A DNA stretch of 64,000 bases, taken from UBA1163 sp049513055. Lineage in GTDB: Bacteria; Desulfobacterota; BSN033; UBA1163. The notes beneath the pieces were generated by a model. That model worked only from the letters and a program-made list of their open reading frames with translations, ran no database searches and was not told the origin of the DNA. The position numbers were made by a program, and so were the translations under genes. This document shows, in pieces, positions 37,327-46,231 of the stretch. Numbering within the stretch: the first letter of the stretch is position 1; each line of letters starts with the position of its first letter. The stretch covers positions 1 to 64,000 of the forward strand of contig JBEKWN010000031.1 in the NCBI GenBank assembly GCA_049513055.1, given 5' to 3'.

Positions 37327-38135
37327 AAGTTAAAGTGCTTATTGAGAAGATTACAGAATTCAGAAATTTATTAAAAGAACATTCTGAGTTATGGAGAAAA
37401 TCCTTAGATCACCCAATTCCTGATTATCCTGTAAGGAGCACCGACAAATTAAAAGAGCAACAAATACAGCTTTTCAGGATATATTATCAAATTGATGAAT
37501 ATTTAACAAAATTTAGCAAAGGGCGTTTGATGCGCCACCCTATGACAGGTATTGAATGGGATGTTTATAGATCTTCTATTGGTAACGACGTTGCACAAAT
37601 TAAAGGACCTTCTTTAAATAATTCGCTTTTGGAGCTTGAAGGGATTATTGCAATATTAGAGGGAGAAGATCCAGAAAAGGAGATTACCGGCGGTCGTATT
37701 TCACAAGAAGACAAAAGGGTTTTTATAAGTCACGGCGGTGAAACTAAAGCCCTACTAAAAATAGAACGGTTTCTAAGAGGTTTAGGAATCACACCTGTTA
37801 TTGTTAAACATGAACCCAGTTTAGGAAAATCTTTGGATGATTTGGTAGAGGAACAAATGGAAACCTGTGTAGCAGTTATTATACTTGCTACGAAAGACGA
37901 TAAAATCAAGAATGAAAAAGGTGAAGAATACTTTCAGCCTCGGCCAAATGTTATCCATGAAATAGGACTCGCTCAAGAAAAAGTTAGGGATAGAATTATT
38001 TATCTAAAAGAGGAGGGATGCAGATTTCCTTCAAATATTGCTCCGAAAGTATGGGAAAACTTCATTCAAGATAACATGGAAAATGCTTTCATTAAGGTAG
38101 GAAAAGAACTTAAAGCATTTGGGATTATTGAATAG
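37323..38135 (+). CDS. TIR-like domain protein (predicted NAD- or nucleotide-acting effector)
   Basis: The product has 270 residues. The N-terminal 125 are helical and not recognised. From residue 135 it shows KRVFISHGGETKALLKIERFL, then KHEPSLGKSLDDLVEEQM and ATKDD, and finally NVIHEIGLAQEKVRDRIIYL. This is the TIR-like fold of the PF10137 group, in which the glutamate of the HEIG segment is a likely catalytic residue. Such domains cleave NAD or bind cyclic nucleotides in antiphage systems. The gene overlaps hsdS by 4 nt and ends 9 nt before hsdM, so it is translated with the restriction complex. I infer a back-up suicide effector. It could instead be a passenger. Confidence 0.8.
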   Translation: MKVKVLIEKITEFRNLLKEHSELWRKSLDHPIPDYPVRSTDKLKEQQIQLFRIYYQIDEYLTKFSKGRLMRHPMTGIEWDVYRSSIGNDVAQIKGPSLNNSLLELEGIIAILEGEDPEKEITGGRISQEDKRVFISHGGETKALLKIERFLRGLGITPVIVKHEPSLGKSLDDLVEEQMETCVAVIILATKDDKIKNEKGEEYFQPRPNVIHEIGLAQEKVRDRIIYLKEEGCRFPSNIAPKVWENFIQDNMENAFIKVGKELKAFGIIE

Positions 38136-38144
38136 GAGCGAAAT

Positions 38145-39680
38145 TTGCCTAAGTTCAACAATCGTAAAATTACATCTCCGCAATCGTTGAATGCCTACAT
38201 CAAGGGTATTTGCGATATTATGAGGAGGTCGGGGAGGGCGGGGGCGCTTCAATATGTCCCTGAGCTTACCTGGATGCTTTTCCTTCGCATTCTTGATGAG
38301 CGGGAAGAGAAAGAAGCAGAACAGGCAAAGGCAGTGGGGGCCGATTTCAGACACTCCTTAGAATTTCCTTACAGGTGGAGGGATTGGGCAGCACCATTCA
38401 ATTGCGGAATGCGGAATGAAGAATGCGGAATAAAAAGAAAAGAATTGCAAAATAGTACTCTTGGGGCGTTCATGTCTTTTATGAATGGAGACCTTATACC
38501 CTATCTTAAGAACCTCAAGAACAAAACAGGTGCAACACCGCGCCAAAAAGTAATCAGTGAGGTCTTTTCATCTATTGAAAAAACAGGTGTAGATACAGAG
38601 CGTAATCTTCTTGATATCCTCGATAAAATTCACGAGCTTTCCTTAGAACAGGTTGACGAAACACACATGTTCCCAATATCTCAGGTCTATGAGGGGTTAC
38701 TCCAGAAGATGGGAGAGAAAAACAATGACGGTGGGCAGTTCTTCACGCCGAGAGAAGTTATCCGTATAATGGTAAGGGTAATCAACCCTGGAATTGGCGA
38801 GACAGTTTATGACCCATGCTGCGGCACCGGGGGATTTTTGGCTCAGGCGTATCAGTACATGAGGCCGAAGGCAAATACTGGAGTGGATATAGAGATCCTG
38901 AAAACAGGAACTTTTTATGGCCGGGAGAAAGAAAACCTTGTTTACCCAATTGTTTTAGCAAACCTTGTCCTTCAGGAGATAGATGAACCACACATCTGGC
39001 ATGGAAATACGCTAACAGGATATGAGGTTTATGGTGGCCTGTTTTCGGGTGCTCCACCTCTTTTTGATGTGGTGCTTACAAATCCTCCTTTCGGTGGTAA
39101 AGAGGGGAAGGATGCCCGAACCCGTTTTGCATATAAGACAAGCTCAACGCAAGTGCTCTTTCTCCAGCATGTGATCGATAGCCTTAAGGCAGGTGGAAGG
39201 TGTGGGATCGTCATGGACGAAGGCGTACTCTTCCGCACAAACGAAACTGCCTTTGTTCAGACCAAGCGTAAACTTGTCAACGAATGCAATTTGTGGTGCA
39301 TCGTGAGCCTTCCAGCGAAGGTTTTCCTCAATGCTGGCGCTGCCAGCAAAACTAATCTACTATTTTTTACGAAAGGTGAGCCAACAAAACAAATCTGGTA
39401 TTACGATTTATCTGACCTCAATATCACTAAAAAGCAACCCTTAACCCTGGAACAGTTCGAGGAATTTTTCAAATTGCTGCCTGAAAGGGCATCCGGTGAA
39501 CGATCTTGGGTTGTTTCGATAGAAGAGATACAAGGTAAAAATTATGACATCAAGGCAGTTAATCCCAACCGAAAGGGATCGGAAGATAATCGGACACCAG
39601 AGGAACTTCTTTCTATAATTGAATCACAAGAAGAGGACATAAAGAAAGCCTTAATGGCATTGAAAAATAGGATGTCCTAA
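38145..39680 (+). CDS. hsdM: Type I restriction methyltransferase subunit M
   Basis: The product has 511 residues. The SAM motif DPCCGTGGFLAQA near residue 225 and the catalytic NPPFGG near 310 mark an N6-adenine methyltransferase. QFFTPREVIRIMV near 200 is typical of HsdM. TTG at 38145 follows AGGAG. Near residues 86-98 the sequence CGMRNEECGIKRK is encoded by a short GCGGAAT-type repeat that looks inserted, but the frame is kept. Confidence 0.93.
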   Translation: MPKFNNRKITSPQSLNAYIKGICDIMRRSGRAGALQYVPELTWMLFLRILDEREEKEAEQAKAVGADFRHSLEFPYRWRDWAAPFNCGMRNEECGIKRKELQNSTLGAFMSFMNGDLIPYLKNLKNKTGATPRQKVISEVFSSIEKTGVDTERNLLDILDKIHELSLEQVDETHMFPISQVYEGLLQKMGEKNNDGGQFFTPREVIRIMVRVINPGIGETVYDPCCGTGGFLAQAYQYMRPKANTGVDIEILKTGTFYGREKENLVYPIVLANLVLQEIDEPHIWHGNTLTGYEVYGGLFSGAPPLFDVVLTNPPFGGKEGKDARTRFAYKTSSTQVLFLQHVIDSLKAGGRCGIVMDEGVLFRTNETAFVQTKRKLVNECNLWCIVSLPAKVFLNAGAASKTNLLFFTKGEPTKQIWYYDLSDLNITKKQPLTLEQFEEFFKLLPERASGERSWVVSIEEIQGKNYDIKAVNPNRKGSEDNRTPEELLSIIESQEEDIKKALMALKNRMS

Positions 39681-39706
39681 AAAGCTCAGGGAGAAACGAT
39701 AACGAA

Positions 39707-39922
39707 GTGGGAACAGGATTTACTCAGAAACTTGCTGGACCCAAAATTGATGGTTTATTCTATTACATCCAAAGCGAAAATAACAAAAATAAAAATCTTT
39801 TTGGTGGGATTGTAGTAAACACAGACCAAAGGGATTATCGTGGGAGATGGGTTTATTTTGATAAGGCAAGCAGGGAATTAAAAGACAATGATTTTAGCAA
39901 TTGGAAGAATCTAGAATTATAA
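39707..39922 (+). CDS. Small hypothetical protein
   Basis: A 71-codon GTG frame after hsdM with a plausible globular composition (YYIQSENNKN, FGGIVVNTDQRDYRG, WVYFDKAS). It has no recognised domain and no good ribosome site. It may be the end of a larger lost gene. Confidence 0.3.
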   Translation: MGTGFTQKLAGPKIDGLFYYIQSENNKNKNLFGGIVVNTDQRDYRGRWVYFDKASRELKDNDFSNWKNLEL

Positions 39923-40288
39923 CAATACATTCTCTGACAAAAAAATACCTTTAAAGAAAGCCAAAAGAGAAGTGGAAGAATTTATTGGAAAAGGCTAACC
40001 CTATATGAAGATTTAGAATGAGCAGACCCTAAAACTTCAATGAAGAATAAAGGATTTGAACCGAAAATTTACAATAGCTTACTTGATAGGATTGTTTATA
40101 TCCTTGTCGTGGCGAGAACAAAACTCGTTAGCGGTGCAACCAAAAGGGTCTTTCTATCATGGAAACATAGTTAGCATATTATCGGAATAAATGTCAAGTA
40201 TGATTACGTCTCGAACATCGTCCTGCTTAATTCCCGTTGACTTCCTTTTACGAAACCGGTAACTTTAGTTATCTAAATCAGAAAGGAG
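39923..40288. other. Gene-free AT-rich stretch after the restriction operon
   Basis: About 365 bp with no supported gene, RNA or clear repeat. AGGAG at 40284-40288 lies directly against the first possible start of the next frame. Confidence 0.4.
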
Positions 40289-41296
40289 TTGGAAGCGTAC
40301 AATGCGGTCTTGAAACAACTGGAAGCCCAGAGAGAGGCCGAACTGAAGCCGGAAAAGAAACTTGAGGAAAAGAAGGCGAAGGAGGTGATTCAGGTTGCAG
40401 AATCTTTGTCATCAGAAGGGATTGCCAGGGAGACCAGCAATCTGAAGATAGAAACAGGAAAGATGCTCGCTCAAATTTCTGACCGTCTGGAGGAAGAGAT
40501 TGGTAAATTCAAAGCGATTCAGAACGCAATCGTATTGAAGGAAAAAGAGCTTCAGGAACTTTATGAGATTGAAAAATCGGCTGTGACTCTGGCGGCCTTA
40601 ATTGAATCTCAAAATCAGAAACGGCAGGCATTTGAACTCGAGATGGCTGAGAAGAAGGAAGCATTAAGTCAAGAGATTGAGGCTCTCCGTGCTCAGCGGG
40701 AGCAAGAGAAAAAGGAATATGAGGAAGAGATCAAGGAACGGGATATGACGGAAAAGAAGAGGCGCGAAAGAGAGAAAGACGATTACGAATATTCTTTTAA
40801 AAGAGAGCAAAAGTTAACCAAGGATAAATTTGAAGATGAAAAGTCGAAATTGGAAAAGGAAATCCAGATCAAAAAAGAGCAGATGGAAAGTGAGTTAAAG
40901 GAAAGAGAAAAAGCCATTGCCGGACGGGAAGATGAATTGAATGAGCTAAGGAAGAAGGCCAGTGTCTTTCCCAAAGAGATGGAAACCGCTGTTGCCAAGG
41001 CCATCAAAGAGACAACAGAAAAGTTGAATCTGGAAGCTAAAAATAGAGAGGAGTTGCAGAGAAAAGAGTTTGTCGGGGAGCGAAATGTTCTTACTACCCG
41101 AATTGAATCTCTTGAAAAAAGTGTAAAAGAACAGAGTGAACAAATTGCTAAGTTTTCTCAGCAACTGGAGAAGGCATATCAGCAGGTACAGGAGATTGCC
41201 GTTAAAACCATCGAGGGCTCTTCAACCATCAAGTCCTTTGCCAATCTTCAGCAATGGATCAGCGAACAGACAAGAAAGGCACCTCAGGAGAAATAA
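40289..41296 (+). CDS. Coiled-coil protein, probably missing its N-terminus
   Basis: 335 codons from a TTG. Almost the whole protein is Glu/Lys-rich heptads (about residues 10-310) with no enzymatic motif, ending IKSFANLQQWISEQTRK. The frame closes at a stop only five codons upstream of the TTG, and AGGAG abuts the TTG, so the normal start seems to be lost. Function is unknown; such long coiled coils can be structural or membrane-associated. Confidence 0.6.
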   Translation: MEAYNAVLKQLEAQREAELKPEKKLEEKKAKEVIQVAESLSSEGIARETSNLKIETGKMLAQISDRLEEEIGKFKAIQNAIVLKEKELQELYEIEKSAVTLAALIESQNQKRQAFELEMAEKKEALSQEIEALRAQREQEKKEYEEEIKERDMTEKKRREREKDDYEYSFKREQKLTKDKFEDEKSKLEKEIQIKKEQMESELKEREKAIAGREDELNELRKKASVFPKEMETAVAKAIKETTEKLNLEAKNREELQRKEFVGERNVLTTRIESLEKSVKEQSEQIAKFSQQLEKAYQQVQEIAVKTIEGSSTIKSFANLQQWISEQTRKAPQEK

Positions 41297-41367
41297 TTAT
41301 TCGGTGTGGTTTGTAAACAATAGATAGGGTGAGAATGAAAAGGTCTTGGGTTAACCTTTAAAATTCG

Positions 41368-41778
41368 ATGAGACAAAAGACGTGGATCTACAGCCCACCA
41401 AAGCCAAAAGTGCCTGATGCCGTCAAAATGGAAGTTGAGACAAAGTCAATGGCGTTGGTAAACGACATCCTGAAGCCGGAACACCTTAAGCCTCCACCGA
41501 AGAATGCGAAGTGGAACTATATCGTTGACATCTACACCAAATGGCATCGTAACTACTTCTATTTCTGTGCCGAGTATGCCTGTCCAGGTCCTAATGCACT
41601 GTCCCCTTTTTTTGACACAGGGTTTGCTCGCCTGGAATACACTGGCGGTGCAGGTCGACAGAGCAGGTTCCACTTGTCCTACATGCGCCATACGGGGAGG
41701 TGGTGGGAGATTCGACATGGCCTGTCACTTGAACAATGTTTGGCCGAAATCAGAGGGGATGGGCTCTTCCACCCCTGA
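41368..41778 (+). CDS. Conserved hypothetical protein
   Basis: The product has 136 residues. It starts MRQKTWIYSPPKPKVP and has an aromatic core (IYTKWHRNYFYFCAEY, FDTGFARLEY, YMRHTGRWWEI). I recall a small DUF3024-like family of this kind in accessory regions, but no function. It is flanked by the coiled-coil gene and the primase-helicase. Confidence 0.6.
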   Translation: MRQKTWIYSPPKPKVPDAVKMEVETKSMALVNDILKPEHLKPPPKNAKWNYIVDIYTKWHRNYFYFCAEYACPGPNALSPFFDTGFARLEYTGGAGRQSRFHLSYMRHTGRWWEIRHGLSLEQCLAEIRGDGLFHP

Positions 41779-41953
41779 GTTTGCGTTGGTCTTTCAGTAT
41801 AAGAAGGGTTCTATTAAATTTCAAAAGACGCGGGATGTTAAGAGCTGGATATGAGCAATAGAGTCTTTGCTCCCAAGTATAATTGGCGTTATCTTCAGAG
41901 AAAGAATTAAGACTTAAACTAAAATCAATACCAAGAATGTTGGAAGATAAGCA

Positions 41954-44470
41954 TTGACTAATCCAGAAGATCTTCAAACCCAGCTCCAAAAAGCATTAGC
42001 AGAATGTGCTTCCCTAAGGGAGGAAAATGAACGACTAAAGAAGCTACTTGGTTTGCCTCCTGAGCAGATTGTTCCACCTCACGAACTTGTCATTTCAGAA
42101 CCACCGAGCTTATATACCGCCACCGTCCCTCCAGTTACCAATAATTCTTCGATAGAAGAGCAAGTTACTCTTTTCCGATCTTTGTTCCGTGGACGGGAAG
42201 ACGTATATCCAGTCAGATGGGAAGGGAAATATGGAAATTCTGGATATTCTCCTGCGTGTGCAAACGAATGGAAACGTCCCTTATGTGGCAAACCTAGGAC
42301 TAAATGTGGGGATTGTGAAAACCGAGATCTCATTCTAGTAACGGATGAAATAATCCGGGACCATCTAACCGGGAAACATATCATTGGAGTCTACCCACTT
42401 TTATTGGATGAGACATGTTGGTTTCTTGCCATAGATTTTGATAAGAAAACTTGGCAGGAGGATGTGGTCGCCTTTCTTGAAGTCTGCCGAGAAATGAGTG
42501 TACCCACGGCGCTTGAGCGTTCTCGGTCAGGGCAGGGTGGTCATGTTTGGATATTCTTTGATCGTCCAATTGAGGCTTCCATGGCCCGGAAGTTTGGTTG
42601 TACCATCCTGACCCGTGCCATGGAGCGAAGACACCAAATTGGTTTGGATTCCTATGACAGATTCTTTCCTAGTCAAGATACCCTACCCAAAGGTGGCTTT
42701 GGGAATCTTATTGCCCTTCCCTTACAATTTGCTTCAAAAAAGAAGGGCAATAGCGTTTTTGTGGACGAAGGCTTCGAAGCCTATCCCGACCAGTGGCTGT
42801 TCCTTTCAACAATCAAGAGAATCCAGTGGGACGATGTAGAAGCTATCGTCCGGGAGGCATCGAGAAATGGAACCATCATTGACGTCCGCATAAGTCTTAC
42901 TGATGGAGAAGCCTCTGAAGACCCTTGGACTTTACCGCCGTCAAAGAAAAGAATTGAAAAACCCATTCAAGGACCGCTGCCCCGAACTGTTCAGTTGGTC
43001 CAAAGCAACCTGGTCTATGTAGAAAAGAAGGGGTTACCCCCGGCCATGCTAAACCGATTAATTCGTTTAGCTGCTTTCCAAAACCCTGATTTCTATAGGG
43101 CTCAGGCGATGCGACTGTCCACATTCGGCAAACCGCGAGTCATTGGTTGTGCTGATGATTTCCCAGACCATATCGGTCTTCCGAGAGGCTGTCTCGAGGA
43201 TGCTCTGGCAATGTTAAAAGCCCACAACATCAAAGCAGAAATCGACAAAAAGCGTTTTGAGGGTGCCTCGATAGATGCAACTTTTCATGGTGAACTTCAT
43301 CCTTTTCAGCAAGAAGCCGGCGAGAAATTGTTAGCTTATGACAACGGCATTTTGTCTGCTCCCACCGCTTTTGGTAAAACGGTGTTAGCGGCATGGCTTA
43401 TTGCTCAAAGAAAAGTGAATACCCTCGTATTAGTGCATCGCAGACAACTCATGGATCAGTGGAGAGAACGGTTAGCACTGTTTTTTGATAAACCTATAGA
43501 AGATCTTGGTCAGATTGGTGGGGGCAAGACGAAGGTGACCGGTCATATTGACGTTGGTTTAATACAGAGCCTCATTCGCAAGGGCGAGGTCAAGGACATA
43601 GTGGCTGAATACGGTCAAGTCATCGTTGATGAATGCCACCATATTCCCGCTTTTACCTTTGAACAAGTTCTCAAACAGGTGAAGGCCAGATATGTTGTCG
43701 GCCTTACCGCAACTCCTATTCGTAAGGATGGTCATCACCCGATAATCATGATGCAGTGCGGTCCGATTCGTTTCAGAGAGAACGCCAAAAGACAGGCAGC
43801 GACAATGCCATTTAAACATGTGGTCTTGACAAGGTTCACAGATTTTAAATTGCCTGCAGAATTAACCGATCCTAAAATACAAGATATTTATTCAGCCCTT
43901 GTATTTGACAAACATCGCAATGAATTAATTTTCAACGATCTATTGAAAGCTTTAGAAATGGGACGGTCGCCCTTACTTCTAACCGAGCGTACTGAGCATT
44001 TAGAATGGTTTGCAGAACATCTTAAAGGTTTTGCTCAGAATATCATAATCCTGAGGGGCGGCATGGGCCCAAAACAACGTAAGGCACTGGCCGAACAGAT
44101 TAAAGCAGTTCCCGATTCAAAGGAAAGAGTGATCATTGCCACGGGGCGCTATATTGGTGAAGGTTTTGATGATGCCAGACTAGACACATTATTTTTAGCT
44201 ATGCCTATCTCTTGGCGGGGCACGCTCCAGCAATATGTGGGGCGTCTACACCGACATCACGATAACAAACAAGTCGTGCAGGTCTATGATTATGTTGACA
44301 TTCATATCCCCACATTAATGCGAATGTATAAGAAGCGACTTAAGGGTTATGATGCTATCGGATATCTGGTTCAGAATTCTCAGGAGAACCAGGGCATAGA
44401 TAAGAATAAACCCATTTTAAATATATTGAAGGTGTTTTCCCCGGAGATAAGGTTTCAGGGAAGGTGCTGA
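41954..44470 (+). CDS. Archaeo-eukaryotic primase-like / SF2 helicase fusion (TOTE type)
   Basis: The product has 838 residues. After a short coiled segment (LREENERLKKLLG) comes an AEP-type primase domain, residues about 60-285. It has CANEWKRPLCGKPRTKCGDC (zinc-like cysteines), FLAIDFD (metal aspartates) and SRSGQGGHVWIFF. The helicase half has LSAPTAFGKTVLAA (Walker A), IVDECHH, LTATPIRKDG and YVGRLHRHHD. TTG 41954 follows GGAAG. This architecture is described in TOTE conflict systems thought to act on foreign DNA. The last 20 codons run out of phase through the start of an S1-domain gene, so the C-terminus marks an insertion junction. Confidence 0.85.
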   Translation: MTNPEDLQTQLQKALAECASLREENERLKKLLGLPPEQIVPPHELVISEPPSLYTATVPPVTNNSSIEEQVTLFRSLFRGREDVYPVRWEGKYGNSGYSPACANEWKRPLCGKPRTKCGDCENRDLILVTDEIIRDHLTGKHIIGVYPLLLDETCWFLAIDFDKKTWQEDVVAFLEVCREMSVPTALERSRSGQGGHVWIFFDRPIEASMARKFGCTILTRAMERRHQIGLDSYDRFFPSQDTLPKGGFGNLIALPLQFASKKKGNSVFVDEGFEAYPDQWLFLSTIKRIQWDDVEAIVREASRNGTIIDVRISLTDGEASEDPWTLPPSKKRIEKPIQGPLPRTVQLVQSNLVYVEKKGLPPAMLNRLIRLAAFQNPDFYRAQAMRLSTFGKPRVIGCADDFPDHIGLPRGCLEDALAMLKAHNIKAEIDKKRFEGASIDATFHGELHPFQQEAGEKLLAYDNGILSAPTAFGKTVLAAWLIAQRKVNTLVLVHRRQLMDQWRERLALFFDKPIEDLGQIGGGKTKVTGHIDVGLIQSLIRKGEVKDIVAEYGQVIVDECHHIPAFTFEQVLKQVKARYVVGLTATPIRKDGHHPIIMMQCGPIRFRENAKRQAATMPFKHVVLTRFTDFKLPAELTDPKIQDIYSALVFDKHRNELIFNDLLKALEMGRSPLLLTERTEHLEWFAEHLKGFAQNIIILRGGMGPKQRKALAEQIKAVPDSKERVIIATGRYIGEGFDDARLDTLFLAMPISWRGTLQQYVGRLHRHHDNKQVVQVYDYVDIHIPTLMRMYKKRLKGYDAIGYLVQNSQENQGIDKNKPILNILKVFSPEIRFQGRC

Positions 44471-45711
44471 AAGTCAGCAAGGATACGATCTTTGTTGATT
44501 TAGGGGGTAAGAGCGAGGGCCTTGCGGATATTCAGGAATTCCTGGACAAGGAGGGCAACCCCACCATCAAAGAAGGTGATTGGGTTGAGATGAGGGTGGC
44601 ATCGATCCGGGATGGAATTCATCTCACCAAGGGAATGAAGGTTCATGGTGCTGATGCTCTTGAGATCTTACGGGAGGCGAAAGAAAATCTCATCCCTGTA
44701 GAAGGAAGAGTTTCAGGTGTCGTGAAGGGAGGCTTTGAGATCGATCTTTCCGGCATTCGTGCCTTTTGCCCCTTAGGCCAGTTCGACCTTCATTTCTGTG
44801 AAAAACCTGAGGAGTATGTTGGATTGAGATCTCCATTTCGCATTGGCCTTGAGTGTGAAGGGAGAGTAATGAAACTGACCGACTTTGGCGCCTTTGTCGA
44901 TATCGGGGGAATCGAAGGGATGGTTCATATCTCTGAGATATCCCATGGAAGGATTAACCATCCATCAGAGATTCTCAAAACAGGCCAGCAGGTGAAGGTA
45001 AAAGTGTTGAAGATTGAAACAGATAAGGAGGGCCGGGTTAAAGTCTCTCTCTCCATCAAGGCCTTGCTGCCCGACTCATGGGATAAGGGTCTCGGATTTG
45101 AAGAAGGGGAGATCATTCGTGGGAAGGTCTCCAGGCTCACTGACTTCGGTGCCTTTGTTGAGGTGGCGCCTGGCGTGGATGGCCTTGTTCACATTTCTGA
45201 AATCAGCTACGAACGTGTCTCTCATCCGAGCAGATTTCTTCATGAAGGGGATATGGTTGAGGTGCTGGTGATGGGAATAGATCGCCAAACGCACCGGGTT
45301 TCCCTATCGATCAAAGAGGCGACTATTAAGAAAAGGATGGATATGGAGGGAGAGGGATTGGATAAGGTGCGCCTTGAAGTGGGACAGATTCTGAGAGGAA
45401 TTGTTGAAGACAGTAAGCCTTACGGTCTTTTTGTCAGGCTTCCCCAGCTCGGAGTAAAGGTAAGGGGTTTGCTTCCCATGGCGGAACTGAGAAATTCTGA
45501 AAAGGGGGATATAAAAAAGAAGTTCCCCAAAGGTCAGGAGATTCAGGTGGAGATCATCTCCATAGACGAGCAGGGGAGAATACGGCTGTCACAAAGAGTG
45601 ATGGAGGAGAGAGAAGACCGGGAGGACTACAAAAACTTTCTGGAGAAAGAGGATAAGGGCGGGAAGCTGGGAACTTTAGGAGACGTTTTCAAGAACTTGA
45701 AGCTGAAGTGA
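44464..45711 (+). CDS. S1 RNA-binding domain protein, 5' end disrupted
   Basis: A 415-codon frame from GTG 44464 contains about four S1 (OB-fold) repeats. Two are very clear: GRVMKLTDFGAFVDIGGIEGMVHISEIS near 138 and GKVSRLTDFGAFVEVAPGVDGLVHISEIS near 222. It resembles ribosomal protein S1-like translation factors. In-frame homology begins upstream of the GTG (FPGDKVSGK from 44437), inside the primase-helicase gene. The first 30 or so residues of the usual protein are gone. Translation may depend on reinitiation at the helicase stop, which overlaps by 7 nt. Confidence 0.85.
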   Translation: MLKVSKDTIFVDLGGKSEGLADIQEFLDKEGNPTIKEGDWVEMRVASIRDGIHLTKGMKVHGADALEILREAKENLIPVEGRVSGVVKGGFEIDLSGIRAFCPLGQFDLHFCEKPEEYVGLRSPFRIGLECEGRVMKLTDFGAFVDIGGIEGMVHISEISHGRINHPSEILKTGQQVKVKVLKIETDKEGRVKVSLSIKALLPDSWDKGLGFEEGEIIRGKVSRLTDFGAFVEVAPGVDGLVHISEISYERVSHPSRFLHEGDMVEVLVMGIDRQTHRVSLSIKEATIKKRMDMEGEGLDKVRLEVGQILRGIVEDSKPYGLFVRLPQLGVKVRGLLPMAELRNSEKGDIKKKFPKGQEIQVEIISIDEQGRIRLSQRVMEEREDREDYKNFLEKEDKGGKLGTLGDVFKNLKLK

Positions 45712-45731
45712 GGTAACTAGGATTGACGTCA

Positions 45732-46208
45732 ATGAAAAAAACGAATGCGGCAAGGTTTCTGGATGGTTTAAAGATTGAGTACAAACTATGCGAATATGAG
45801 ATCGATGAGTCAGACCTCAGCGCCGAAAGTGTTGCAAAGAAGGTGGGTCTGCCTCCAGAGCAGGTATTTAAAACACTGGTTGCCCGCGGTGACAAAATAG
45901 GAGTATTAATGACTTGTATTCCAGGAAATTCTGAACTCGACTTGAAAGCCATTGCTGCAACAAGCGGCAATAAAAAGGTGGAAATGGTCCATGTAAAAGA
46001 AATTCAGCAATTAACGGGATATATCCGGGGAGGGGTTTCCCCAATTGGTACAAAAAAGCGCTATCCCATTTTTTTAGATGAAAGTGCTAAGAGGTTTCCA
46101 TTTATCTCGATCAGCGCTGGGACAAGGGGCTCCCAAATTTTTATTTCGCCAGGTGATTTGATCAAAGCGCTGGATATAACGGTATGCAAGATCGCCCAAA
46201 GTGAATAA
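45732..46208 (+). CDS. ybaK: Cys-tRNA(Pro)/Cys-tRNA(Cys) deacylase, YbaK family
   Basis: The product has 158 residues. The editing-domain motifs are VGLPPEQVFKTLVARGD near 38, a CIPGNSELDLKAIA segment, and YIRGGVSPIGTKKRYP near 97, all typical of YbaK/EbsC. It removes misacylated Cys from tRNA(Pro). A TTG three codons upstream (45723) also has a usable ribosome site, so the start is uncertain by three residues. Confidence 0.92.
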   Translation: MKKTNAARFLDGLKIEYKLCEYEIDESDLSAESVAKKVGLPPEQVFKTLVARGDKIGVLMTCIPGNSELDLKAIAATSGNKKVEMVHVKEIQQLTGYIRGGVSPIGTKKRYPIFLDESAKRFPFISISAGTRGSQIFISPGDLIKALDITVCKIAQSE

Positions 46209-46231
46209 ACTTCTGGAAAAGAGGATAAAAA

